Of a stretch of 64,000 nt of DNA, positions 50,501 to 62,075 are shown in pieces. The notes beneath the pieces are model-generated. The model saw nothing but the letters and a program-made list of their open reading frames with translations, ran no database searches and was not told the origin of the DNA. Positions within the stretch are counted from its first letter, which is position 1. Every line of letters begins with the position of its first letter. This stretch comes from Tyto alba (taxonomy: Eukaryota; Chordata; Aves; Strigiformes; Tytonidae), in contig NW_024881313.1 in NCBI RefSeq assembly GCF_018691265.1, positions 6,353,501-6,417,500 of the forward strand. Reading direction: 5' to 3'. A program made the translations under genes and the position numbers.

Positions 50501-53500
50501 TCTTCATTCTAATGAGATACCTCTTCCTGCTTTGTCCAGAATCTCACAGTGATCTCAGTCTAACAAAGCACTTGAAGAAATACATGATTTTGCATGTGAG
50601 CCATCTTGTTGAAGGAAGTATGCAAGTATGCATAGTTCATGTGTATGCAAGCAGCTTTTGGATTATTTAACTGTGAATGTGTCTTGTATTTGCTTCATTA
50701 AGCTTATATGCAAAATACTTAACTAACATTAGAACACATGAAATTTTCAAAAGCTGATTAACTTTGAGATGGTTTCTTTGGCAAAAAAAAAAAAAGGGGG
50801 GGGGGGAGAGGGTGGGAAGTCTCTTTAGCTGTTGTATTCAACCTCTCTTGTAGTGGCAATCTGCTACCTCTGTGGAAAGGAAGGCACATTGCTTTCCATA
50901 CCTTGTGAAATACAGCCATGACAGTCTGCTTATGTTCAGGAGTTATCCATTTGCTCAGAGAGTGCTGTGATCACCCAGTGCTTTCTAATGAACAGTATGG
51001 GAAAGGAGACTTTTTATGGAAGTTTTGGTTTTGTTGTTTGTTTTTTTATTATTATTATTTTATTTTTTTTTTTATTATTAACCAAGCTTAGTAAATTCTT
51101 TCTTGTTCTGGACCATGTCAGTTGGGAAGACTGCTCTTTTTGAAAACAAATTCAGTTTTCTATCTCAGGTATGTGATAAAGAAGTGACTACAAAACCCTC
51201 CCTTAAGAGGCATATATTCAAGCTTCAGTGTGAAGATTAACTTTTAGTTTCAAAAAAGTTTATTGCTGAAGCTTCCTCTTTTTTTTTTTTCTTTTAGTCA
51301 GAGCAGTATCACTGAGAAATGCATAAAGTTTGCTGATGTTGGTAAATTTTAAAATACACATGTCTTCAAGGTAACACAACTTAGGAATTGATTTTTATAA
51401 AGACGATTATTACATATACTATTGAAATATTTATAGAACAGATAATTAAGGGATCAGTTTTATTTTAGTGTAGAGTAATAGAACATATGAAGCAAAGATT
51501 ACTTAACTTTTCCTGTAAGTTTCAGGGAAAGTTTGTAGATACACCTCAAGGGTGATTAAAATGTAATCTTGCCCTTTATCACAAAAGAGATGTCACTAAA
51601 TTGACAGGTTTATCCAGTGAACATAGGCTGCTGCTAAATTTGTTTATTTTTTGACTACTTATATTTTACTGTCCCCTTAGAAAGTTGGACTTAATTTATT
51701 TTGAGTTTGGACAGGAGTTGTTAATAGGACTTTGTAAAGTCTGAGCTATCATTTTTCTGTCTTAATGGTATTTCTAGACTACTTGTGTTATCCTTTTCTC
51801 ACCCCATGTGTATTTCTTCTTAACAAGGTCAAATCAGTTTCAACTGAAATTTCTATGCAATTTAATGATTTTTTTTTTCCTTCCCCTTTCCATGCTTTGC
51901 TACAGAAACTGTAATTTAAGCTTATTCAGTTCTTTTTATTTAGTGTCTCACTTCAAATTTTGATAGCCTTTCTGTCATACTCTGAATTGGTAAGGTGTGA
52001 GGTAAGGCATGACAGAAGTTCAAGACAGAATGGTGTAAAAGAACAATTTAGTTGTGGTTTTATTTTTTTTTCTTCCTTCCTCCCCTCATGTTCTTTATCA
52101 TACCCTCTCATGATAGGTGGCAAACTGCAAGAATACTTCTTAAAGACTTTGCAATTCTACTTTGCGTAGAAGTGTTTTGAATAATTTTACAATAGTAATT
52201 ATATTGGAAAAGTTGTGCTTCTTTTGAAGGATGCAAGGAAGACAAACAGTAGAGATAACTTGCATCAATTATATGGTTTTAACAGTTGTAAAGTATGGAT
52301 GAAATGCATTGATGTGACTGATGTCTTGCTCAACTGGATCATCTAAAGTTGTTGATAGTTGTTCAGTGACTGGATTTGTGACCATGGGGGATGGCAGGGG
52401 ATGTCCTTTCCATACCGCTTTGTGTTGTGGTGTTCTCTCTGGGAAGAGGGAAGGTAGGAAGGATAAAGAATACTCTTCAGTGCTCTCTAAATGCTTCTAG
52501 CTGCACATCATTTTATCCAGCTAATCAGTAACTGAAGCTGCAGTCTTTAGATTTTGTGTTTGCCTACAATAATTTCTTTGGCTCCAAGTTCTACTTTTTG
52601 GTGGATCATTAATCCCATTTCCTGGTATGTACTTGAGGAAGCTGCCACATCTTATTGTGAGGAAGCACACTGTTACGATTGAGATTTTTTTAATTAGTAT
52701 TATTACTGTTCTTTTAGGTGGGTGTTTTGGTGTGGCTTTTGGTTTTGTTTGGGGGGGTGTGTTTGGATTTGGTTTTTTTTTTGTATGGTGCTTGGCTTGT
52801 TTGTTTGTTTTGGTGTTGTTTTGGGTAGATTTTTGTTTGTTTTTAGTTTTAACCTGGGAAAAGTGTTATTGACAGGTATAGCCTTTGTTTTGAAAGGGAA
52901 GTCTGATCTGAAGAATATTAGGAAGTTAGCTGACTGGCTCTTCCTAGAGGCTGTAGTGATGGCAAATCTAAATAGTTTGACATGATCACAGGGAGTATCT
53001 GCCTATAACTTTGTAAAATAGTAACTGGACAGTTGCATAATAAAGCTGAAGGCATTAAAATACATACTGTTTTGTAAGGTAGTTGTAGGGTGAGAAGCTG
53101 AGTTTAAGAAATGCAGTCTTATCTGTGGCCCTTAAATGACTGAGAATTTTTAGAACAGAAAGATAAGAAAATGTTGAGGATCCAGAGAGAAATTTTAGTC
53201 TTTTCTCTCAAACAGTATTTAAATTAATTTCTGTGATAACAGTGGAGCTAAGATCAGAATGTATAGATTGCTTAAAGACTAGTACAGAATTGAGATATTT
53301 TAATGCTTTGGATGGTAGAGGTGTTTTTTTCTCTCATTAAAGATGATGCACTAAGAAATAATGGTAGCTATTTAATTTTTTAATTCATATTGCAGAATGG
53401 ACATAAATTGGTTATGCAGAACGATTGGGTCGGTCTGTGATATAGACTAAGATACAGCTTGCTGATTCTTTCCTTATAGCAGGAAGTAGAAGAGGAGAAT

Positions 53501-56500
53501 TCTCTCAAATCTTTCTTCGATTCCTTGAAGCACTGAATCTCTTAAACCCTGCTTCTAGTCTTGCTGATCTAAATCGTTAGATACTTTTTCAGCATCAGCC
53601 TTAAGTCCTTAAACTCTTGCAGATTATTGTGATTCCCTTAGTCTCTCCTTTTGAAGCACTGTAGGAGCTATAACTAGGTGATCTATGTTACATCAGAAGA
53701 TGAGATGTAATTGCCTGCCAATGACAGACACAGTATGCAGCTGCTAACAGGTAATCACTCTTCAGCTGTAGTTTACATCTACAGATACTTTGTTTGAGGA
53801 AGTTTGAAATGTGTAAGAATTTATGCTGTCACTTCAGTTTAGAAGTTGTAGGTGTGTGAGCGCGGCCCCTGAAGGGCTTAAACAGATAGTACCAAAAGGA
53901 CTTGACCAACATGAAATGATGTAACTTCTGCTTTTGGCAACTTAATACAGATTTGTTGTCATAACTGATACTATTAGAAACTCTGTGGATGGTGTCATAA
54001 GCTGCTTCAAGTGAATAGCTAAGGACATGAAGCTAACTTTTACACTGTATGGGAGCTATTGGGTCCTTGGTATTTTTGGCACCTCCCAACACTTGTGAGA
54101 TTGAGCAGTATCCATTTTGTTGGTGTGGGGGGTTTATTTTTTATTTTTTATTTTTTATTTTTTATTTTGTTTTGTTCAAGTTTCCAAAGTTCTTGTTGTT
54201 CAAGGATTCATCTTTCAGATGTAAAAATTTTGGACAACACAGTATCCTCATGGGGGAGTGACTGAGGAGGGTGAATTCTTTGTCTTTTTGTTGAAGGATG
54301 TTTTCTAAATCTGAATGATGTCACATTAAATATTTTTTCTATATTGCTGATCACTTTTCTAGGGTAGGCAGTGGAAATAATTCCCAGATAAATCAGTAGT
54401 TGTTGCAGGGGATGAAGTGCAAAGGGAATAATTTAGGACACTATCAAACAATGAAGAGTACAAAAATAGAGGCAAGGTGATTAAAAACCATGTTAGTAAT
54501 TCTAAAAGGGAATTTATTTTTAATAGTGAATGGTGGGTTTCAAATGTAAAAATAAAAACACCAAATAAAATTTGGTAATATTTAAGTAGATAGCCAGCTT
54601 TAATAAGGGTAACCTGTAATGCAGACCTGATTATGTGGTCCATGTGTCACAGCCAAGCTTCGAATTTGCCCTTCACTGGTAAGCTTGGGAGGCCTCTTAT
54701 CTCAGTAGGTGATGTGTCCCTTGTCCCTTTTTTGAGGTAAAGAGGCAAGTTAGTATAGCTGTAATACCTGTTAGCAGGGAATCTCTTGGGTTCCATTTCT
54801 GGTGGATTTATTGTCTTGAAATGTGAGGACAGCATCCTTTGAAAGGAACTTCAGCCCAAAGTATTGAAGAGTTTAACTGCAAAAGAAAATGCAAATCTGG
54901 ACATAGGCAGAGTAAGAAATAAACTGAGAAAAACATTGTGAAAACAGACAGGAGGAGAAATGATACAAGTAAACATGAAATGTAACACTTAGGGGAGGAG
55001 AACTTGCAATGCTTTTCTTTTTTTTTTCATTAATAATTTTGTACATTTTTTTGTGAAGTTACATATGTGTCTAGTATAGAGGGTTTTTCATAGCTGAGAT
55101 CCCTAGAAATGCTGCACACTATAAAAAGTGAGGAAATCCTAACATGCTCTTTGTTTGCTTGTTTTCCTAGTTTTTCTCTTGTGTGCGTTACCATGCAAGA
55201 CAAAAACCCTCCTGTCTTGTCTTTTATTGGATTGCTTTGAACTGTACTATTATACATCTTGTTTTATATGGATTAAGTTGTATGCAAGGAAAACAGGATA
55301 ACAACGAGGAAGAAACAGTAGGAAGAAAAATAATTTATGTTGCAGATATCTATGTGCATGTATTATGTGAGTAAGTATGTACATAGATAGGTTTTGACTG
55401 GAAATCTTTGGCCATTCTGTTAAACTGAGAGTGTCTTAGTAATAATGTGTAGGAATAGAAATTGGGATATTTGATACTGAGAAGTACATAGTTGTTATTT
55501 TAGGGGGTAAGTCACAAATATTGATATCAATAATTTAATATATTTGTGCTAATTAGTTTTTAGTGTACCTATGCATCTTACCAAAAAAATCTGAAAGGGG
55601 AGGAGGGTAGCTTTGAAAATACAGTAAACCACTGAGAACTCAGTAAGCTCATTGTTAGAACGTAGACACTTATACAGTTTTAAAGATATTTTTTTTTTTA
55701 AGTTGTTTTATAAAATAGTTTCTTGCACTTTACCTGCTGGCTTTTCAATTTGGTAGATAACATCTGAACTCCAGCAGAGTTTTATAATCCCCACGTGCTT
55801 AAATATACTAAATGTTCTTTTTCCATTAAGGTTAATGTTCGTGAAGAAATTGAAGAGTTTTTTCCAAGAATGTGGAAGATAAATCAAGATAAAAGAAGGC
55901 TAATGAAAAGTATTAAAGATCAGAAAATTAAAATTGAATGGGGGAAAAAATTGAACAGAAGATTGGTCAGATAGAAGCACTTGAATATTTTTTTAAGGCT
56001 ATAAGGAATTGTTTGAATTGGGGAAGAATACACGAAGTATGAAAAATGAAAAACTCAATGAAGAATGAAGAAAAGTAGAAAGCAAGAGTGAAGTAGAATT
56101 AAAAGAATCTGGAAGAATGAATGGGTCCTAGGTTAAGTAAATGTATGGTTTATGTTCCAGTGTCTGTATGATCAAGTTGTAGATGAATTTGCATGATTAC
56201 TTAGTTAATAGAGAATTGGTGATCTGGTTCAAGCAGGGACCTATTTGAGGAAAGCATACAATATTAACAGTGGGTTAGCAAAATGAAATTTGTTTTGGAG
56301 GGTATTGCCTAACCATTTGTTTTTCAGGAGCAATCAATATAATAGAATTACTGTACTTTAAATGTTAGGAGTTAGGCATTTATACAACCAATACCATTTT
56401 TAATACTGTCTTTTTTGTTAGGAGTCTCGCTCCCAGTCAAAATCTCCAGCTGGGAGTCCTGCTCGTGTAAAATCGGAGAGCAGGTCAGGATCTCGCAGTC

Positions 56501-59500
56501 CATCGAGGGCTTCCAAACATTCTGAGTCGCACTCTAGGTCACGATCAAAATCAAGGTATGTCCAGGAAGTTACTCATGTTAATTCAGTGTTACCACATAT
56601 GCCTGTTGTTTTGATACATTGATGAGATTTCATTTCCACTACTTGTAAAAATTATAAAGCTTCTGTGGTATGTTGACAGGGCTATATTAATTTGCATGTT
56701 AGTAGTCATATAGGTGGAGGAAGTTGGAGAAGGATTCCATGAGTAATAAAGAATGGGTATGAATAGAGAAAGTAATATAGAAATCACAACTAAAATTTGT
56801 AGGTTTATCTCTTAGAAGAGAGAGAAGGGTTTGCATCTCAATTCTCTAAAAGCTCCTTCCTCCTTCTGCCAAAATGTTTGGGGAGTGGTGGTGGGGTAAC
56901 TCTTGCGTGGACCTCTCCATTAGGAAAAAAAGAGAAGTCAAGTGAGAATTGCAACAAAGGTAGTCTGGGTTAGATAAAAGGAGTAAGCTCTGTAACTGTT
57001 GGAAATGTTGGAAGATGCTACCTGGGGAAGTTCTTGACGTTCTTTCATTCGAGGCTTTAAAAACAAAATCTGAAAACTACAGCTTAAATTGGGTACAGAT
57101 AGCTGCTTGGTTGATGGGAGCTGAAGATTTAAATTAATTTTTCGATGCTGCGTGTGTCCTTCTCTGTCCTTTTCTACCCCAAGTGTGTGTGTGCAGAGAC
57201 AAATTTTTACAGTTTTCAGTTCTGAGAGAGCTTGCTCAGAACAGAGGAGGAATGTCTGCCTGTTTTTTGGGTGTGGGTTTGTTTTTTTTTTTTTCTCTCT
57301 AAGTACATCATAAATATTACATGGCTTATACTACTGATCTTTTCTCTTCCCTTGTACCATCATACTGATGAAAATGGGGAGAGCTACCAAATCCCTCTTC
57401 CATCAATGGAGAGAGAAACCAGAAAACATCATTTGTAGCTCTGGAGGGGGAAGAGGAATTGCACAGTATTATGTTGTTCCTCCTCCCCAGTTCTTGGGAG
57501 TGATTAGTAATCCATCTTCCCTATTTACACACTTCATACCAGGGCAGTCAATAAAGATTACTGTGCTCTAAATTCTCAGCTCAGCCTAATGTTACAGCTT
57601 TTCTTATTGCAGTGTTTAGCCAGATTAATTAACTACCTGCTGTTAGGATGTAATGCCCATATGAAATCATACAACTTTGATGGAATGATGTCTGTTTAAA
57701 ACGGAGCTTATTATTGGCTAGATGTCCGCAAATAAATGCTTGCGAGGTTAAGCAGTTTGGTGGGCGTTTTTGTCTTCAGTAATTTTCAAACCTAGGTGAA
57801 CTTGATTTGTAGCTACTGCAGCACTGTAGTGCTGGTAGATCTTTCCATTTTTCAGCCAAAACGGTATTTTGTAGTGTGGCGTATCTGGTTTCTGTGTCAT
57901 TGTGTGAGTGTTAGTTACATGTGCAGCCAAGATGATAAAAGTTTAAAATTTGAACTTTCCAAAAATTCCTCATTATATGCCAGAAGTACTCTTGCAAAGT
58001 TAAAAAATGATGCTATGGAGCAGGTTGAGAGATCCATACAATCTTTAGATGTGCAAAGTAAGAGTAACTCAACTATTTTATTTGTAGAGAGCCTCAAAAA
58101 AAAAAGTATTTTTCTCTAGGAAATGTAAGGCTTACAATTAAATACATTGTGTGAATATGAGCTAACTAAAAGCTTTCTCTTTGTTGAAGATCCAGGTCCA
58201 GAAGACATTCGCACAGACGTTACACTCGTTCCAGATCCCATTCCCATTCTCATTCCCATAGGAGACGTTCTCGAAGCAGATCGTACACACCAGAATACCG
58301 CCGTCGAAGGAGCCGTAGTCATTCTCCAATGTCCAACAGGAGAAGGCACACTGGCAGCAGAGTATGTCATGTTCATCAAGGCTGAGTATCAACAAACCGG
58401 TCGCTGCTTACATCAGTGTAGTCCAGGTTACCTGCAGGCTGAATTTGACTTGCTGTCTTGTCACTGGAGAGGGCAGGGAGCAATCTCTGTCCTTGCACTG
58501 GGCACTTATTTCTTGGGCCTGCAACTGGCAGGGCAGTTGTAGAAATTAATTGAAAATCTTACCATTGCAAATCACTGTGCGCAGAGAGGGTGACATCTGC
58601 TTCCATCAGCTCCAGAAGTTGAACCCTTCTGATAGTCTGTTACAGTTCCAAGTATATATACCCTTCACAAAAATGAGACCTTTTCTGTGCATGTTTGCAA
58701 CCTGACAGTATTGATCAGATTGACAGGAGGAGCCAAAGTAGTAAATTCTCAGGTGTTTTATTTTCTTAAAGCGTACAGCACATTATGTTGAAGGTTGCTT
58801 ATGATTTTATACTTGTGAGTATAAATTTGCTTTAACTTGAAGAAATAAACCCATGTGGTATTAGCTGTGTAAATCTTAATAGACTAGAAAAATCTGCAGT
58901 TATGAAAAGAATCGGTAAACCTCTAAACATGTAAATGAGAAGTATCTCTGTATGGCCAGAAGGAAGTATAGGTACACCAGCCAAGATCTAAGATACTAAT
59001 CCTACATCATTCTGAGAAATTTCTCCCAATGGCCTTCTCTCATGGTTTAACCCCAGCCGGCAGTTAAGCTCCACACAGCTGTTCGCTCATTCCTCTACCT
59101 CCCAGTGGGATGGAGAGAAGAATCCAAAAAAAAGAATTTTGTGGGTTGAGATAAGAACGGTTTAATAACTAAAGTAGAATAAAATACAATAATAATAGTA
59201 AGGAAAAAAAATATAAGCGAGTGTGAAATAAAATCCAAGGAAAGACAAGTGATGTGCAGTGCAGTTGCTCACCACCTGCTGACAGATGCCCGAGCAGTGA
59301 TCTGCCCTTCCTGGCCAAGTCCCTGCCTCAGTTTATATATTGAACATGACGTCCTGTGGTATGGGGTATCCCTTTGGCTCGTTGGGGTCAGCTGTTCTGG
59401 CCCTGCGCCCCCCCAGCTTCTTGTGCACCTGCTCACTGGCAGAGCATGGGAAACTGAAAACCCCTTAATGTAGGATAAGTGCTACTTAGCAACAACTGAA

Positions 59501-62075
59501 ACATCAGTGTGTTATCAGCATTATTCACGCACTGAATCCAAAATGCAGCACTGGACCAGCTAGCAGGAAGAAAACTAACTCTGTCCCAGCTGAAACCAGG
59601 ACCCCTTCTTTATAATCCATTCCAGTGCCTTAGCTTCTGGTTCCACATCGCTTTTGGCTGATTTAAATGAGTGTTGTCACACACAGGTCTGCCTCTTCAT
59701 TCGGGAGGGCCGTGTTATTTTTCTGATCCTTTTAGCCTTAATCTGGTTTACTTTCTCGGGGTGGTGTGTGTATATATATATAAATATTAACTAGTCCTGT
59801 CAAAAAGTACAGATTTTTTTTACCTTGGTGAAGCAGCTCACCAGGACCTGATAATACCAATGTGAGGGAGAAGACAAGAGTGTGTGGAAAAGGGCAAGAC
59901 TTAGAGCAGTACTAACGTGTAGTGGTTTAAGCTGTTATAAAGCAGTGTTCATAGTTACACATTTTGTGGATTGTTGCCAGTGTGTAATCATGATGTAGTA
60001 AATATGAATCTAATGTCTTGAAAAATTGGCAGGAATAACTGAACTTCAGAAGGGTTAGAAGATTTGCTGGTGAAGGATGAATGAATCCACTTTACTACTT
60101 GAGGAAATACTAGAACATCTTGCTCTGCGGAGAAGTCTTTTTGCCTTGGAAATGACTCTGTGAAACACAAAAGTTGTTTTCACAGTAAATTTCACATTAA
60201 TTCTAAGGAGTAGTTCTAGTAGCATCAAAACAAAACTCAAATAAACCAGATTTGAATCCCATAAATAGCAAGGTCCTAAAGACAGCAGGAAAATTGGTAG
60301 CAATTTTGCTACTTCTGATCTGGTAGAGAGAACTTGCATACTGTGTTGATGAGAGGCAGTACAAAAACATAATATAAAAGCTGTCTTTTAGTCCTCCACA
60401 GTCAGTTTAGTCATTTCAGTGTTGATGTGACTGTTGCTTGTCACTTAGGGCGCACAGACTTCTCAGTACTTCTCTTGCCTCAGAAAAGGTAATAGGGTTT
60501 AAATGTAAGTGGGAGGTAAAAAAAAGGACAGTACTGATATGTATTATGTGGAGGGACTTGTCCAAACGATGATGTAAAAGTCTGAGAGATTTCATTAGAC
60601 TCACAAGAGTTTCAGTAATAAAAGGAATATAGCTGTTAATGCCACTGAATTATCAGGGAGTTTGAAATTTGGAATAAAAAAGAAACCTAAGCCGGTATAA
60701 TTAAAACTTGCAAATTACAAGCTCCCAGTTTTTGTTGTGCTCTTCAACTATAATAAGGAATTGTAGAAAATTCATGTCTTAAAACAAAAGTATGAACTTT
60801 GACAGGTGGAAAGAAAAAAAACTTCAAATATGTAAGTAGTCTGGACATTTTATTTTCACAATGGATTCCTGAACAAAAGCTCTGAAGACTACAACAGAAG
60901 ATCTAACCTGTTCATTCTTTGAATCTGGCTGGAATGCAAGCTCTGAGGCATAAATTACAGTGGCTCGAAAATCTGAAACTGAAATACAAATTTCACCTGT
61001 GTCAACTTCCAGTTTCCTGTGCCTGTTGCTGCCGTTTTAAATTGCTGCATCTAGTATAACAGATGCCAGAAGCTTAACTGAAAATTGTTAATTTTGATCA
61101 AAATAATTCAGTGGAATTGGCGTTAGATGAACTCTCAATCATGTAGATACCCTTTGAACCTAATAGAAAAATTGTAATTTGTACAATTGTACAACTTCGT
61201 ATTTGACATCCTTTAGTTGAAGTTAAATGTATTAAGTAGATCTGCATCTTGCATCATGTTAAAGAACCAAGAGTCTTGCTCTAGAAAAGTGTGTGTGCTT
61301 TTGGATTACGGTTTCACAGAACTGGCCTTTAACACTTGTCACTATCTAGATGAAAAATTCAGATAGATATAAACTTTGAAATGTAAGTACTGACTTTCAG
61401 TGTAGTTGTGTAGGAAATGTTGAGGAAGGAGGAAGTTTTGGTAGAAGCAATATTGTGGTTCAGCTGTCCGTGCATAGGAGCTCAAATGCATTTAGTGTGT
61501 GCAGCTGGAGGCAGTGTGCGCTCTTGAATACCTTAACATGGGCTTGTCATGACTGCAGCTTGTTGGTGATTCGTGTGAAATACTAACAAAATAGGTTCCT
61601 GTTACGCTGTAGTTTTTCTGTAACCAGTATCTTTAATTTTTATCAATTGAGTTTTTCACCAACATGAGAAGTTCATCTTTGTCTTTTTTCTAAAATAAAA
61701 ATCATGAAGTTGCTTTTTGAAAATATCTTACAATTGGAATGATAACTGTTGAAGTGTTAAGCTTTGTAATAAACTGTGTTTTGTTTTCTTCATATTTAAA
61801 ATTGTTAATAATTGAGAAATTTTGATATGAGAGTGTATAACTTGTCTTTTATAAACTTAATTGGAGTTGAACGTTTGTCTTACCAGGCTAATCCAGATCC
61901 TAATACATGTCTTGGAGTGTTTGGTCTCAGTTTGTATACTACTGAGAGAGATTTGCGTGAAGTCTTCTCCCGTTATGGACCCTTGACTGGTGTCAATGTG
62001 GTTTACGATCAACGGACTGGAAGATCAAGAGGATTTGCATTTGTTTATTTTGAGAGAATTGATGATTCTAAAGAG
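46872..62075 (+). CDS. TRA2A: TRA2A (transformer-2 alpha splicing regulator), 5' part
   Basis: Four plus-strand coding exons, 46872-46907, 56422-56555, 58190-58361 and 61887-62075, join in frame to 177 codons. The first is [12 protein letters not shown]. Exons 2-3 encode the N-terminal RS domain ([44 protein letters not shown]). Exon 4 holds most of an RNA-recognition motif with RNP2 ([10 protein letters not shown]) and RNP1 (RGFAFVYF). [15 protein letters not shown] and ERIDDSKE separate TRA2A from TRA2B. The protein binds GAA-rich RNA in the nucleus and controls exon inclusion. The rest of the RRM, the glycine-rich linker and the second RS domain lie beyond 62,075, probably beyond the window. 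A probable poison exon sits in intron 1 and an LTR in intron 3. Confidence 0.96.
46908..55830. other. TRA2A intron 1, first part
   Basis: About 9 kb with no recognised transposon or gene. T-rich simple repeats lie at 47097-47137 (TTTTG units), 51040-51080, 52720-52860 (T/G rich) and 54133-54171. A C13 run lies at 49942-49954 and an A/G run at 50784-50806. Open frames are short and featureless. Confidence 0.6.
54133..54171. repeat. (TTTTTTA)n simple repeat
   Basis: Four to five 7-bp TTTTTTA units. Confidence 0.88.
55831..56131 (+). other. TRA2A: Probable TRA2A poison exon (autoregulatory cassette)
   Basis: This 301-bp candidate alternative exon follows an acceptor TTTTTCCATTAAG and ends at a possible donor TAG|GTTAAG. 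It is very purine-rich, with about 30 GAA triplets, the core of Tra2 binding sites. Read from exon 1 in phase 0 it gives 47 codons and then a TAG at 55972-55974, about 157 bases before the putative donor. Inclusion would therefore truncate the protein and expose the mRNA to nonsense-mediated decay. TRA2 genes are known to contain such ultraconserved, Tra2-activated exons in this intron. The acceptor is fairly secure; the 3' boundary is an inference. Confidence 0.72.
56422..56555 (+). CDS. TRA2A: TRA2A exon 2, RS domain
   Basis: Acceptor TTTTGTTAG precedes GAG TCT CGC. It encodes [20 protein letters not shown] then [20 protein letters not shown]. Donor AG|GTATGT. Confidence 0.95.
56556..58189. 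other. TRA2A intron 2
   Basis: Intronic sequence with a T tract near 57281-57296. No element or extra exon was recognised. Confidence 0.6.
58190..58361 (+). CDS. TRA2A: TRA2A exon 3, RS domain
   Basis: Acceptor GTTGAAG precedes 58190; donor AGA|GTATGT follows. It encodes [20 protein letters not shown] then [20 protein letters not shown] and ends [11 protein letters not shown]. The HS run appears one repeat longer than in the remembered human sequence. The long open frame across this exon in another frame (58147-58542) is a shadow. Confidence 0.95.
58362..61886. other. TRA2A intron 3 outside the LTR
   Basis: A short TA-rich microsatellite lies at about 59773-59785. Otherwise this is unremarkable intronic sequence. 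Confidence 0.55.
59038..59603 (-). mobile_element. Degraded solo LTR of an endogenous retrovirus
   Basis: This 566-bp element is in minus orientation. The plus strand begins TCTCATGGTTTAACCCCAGC and ends CAGCTGAAACCAGGACC. This is the complement of a common bird LTR type that opens with CCTGGTTTCAGCTGGGACAG and closes with GGGGTTAAACC. The termini have lost their TG/CA, but a matching 5-bp duplication CCTTC flanks it (59033-59037, 59604-59608). A TATATAAAC box (minus, near 59331-59339) and ATTAAA (minus, 59166-59161) fit the LTR layout. No internal viral region is present. It lies antisense in TRA2A intron 3. Confidence 0.85.
61887..62075 (+). CDS. TRA2A: TRA2A exon 4, RNA-recognition motif
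   Basis: Acceptor TCTTACCAG, donor GAG|GTAAAT, 63 codons in phase 0. [20 protein letters not shown] starts the RRM, and [18 protein letters not shown] carries RNP1. Confidence 0.97.

Noticed and set aside
58147..58542. 131-codon plus-strand open frame overlapping TRA2A exon 3
   Set aside because: It is a different frame of the RS-encoding exon read through into the intron; the real frame encodes the RS domain.
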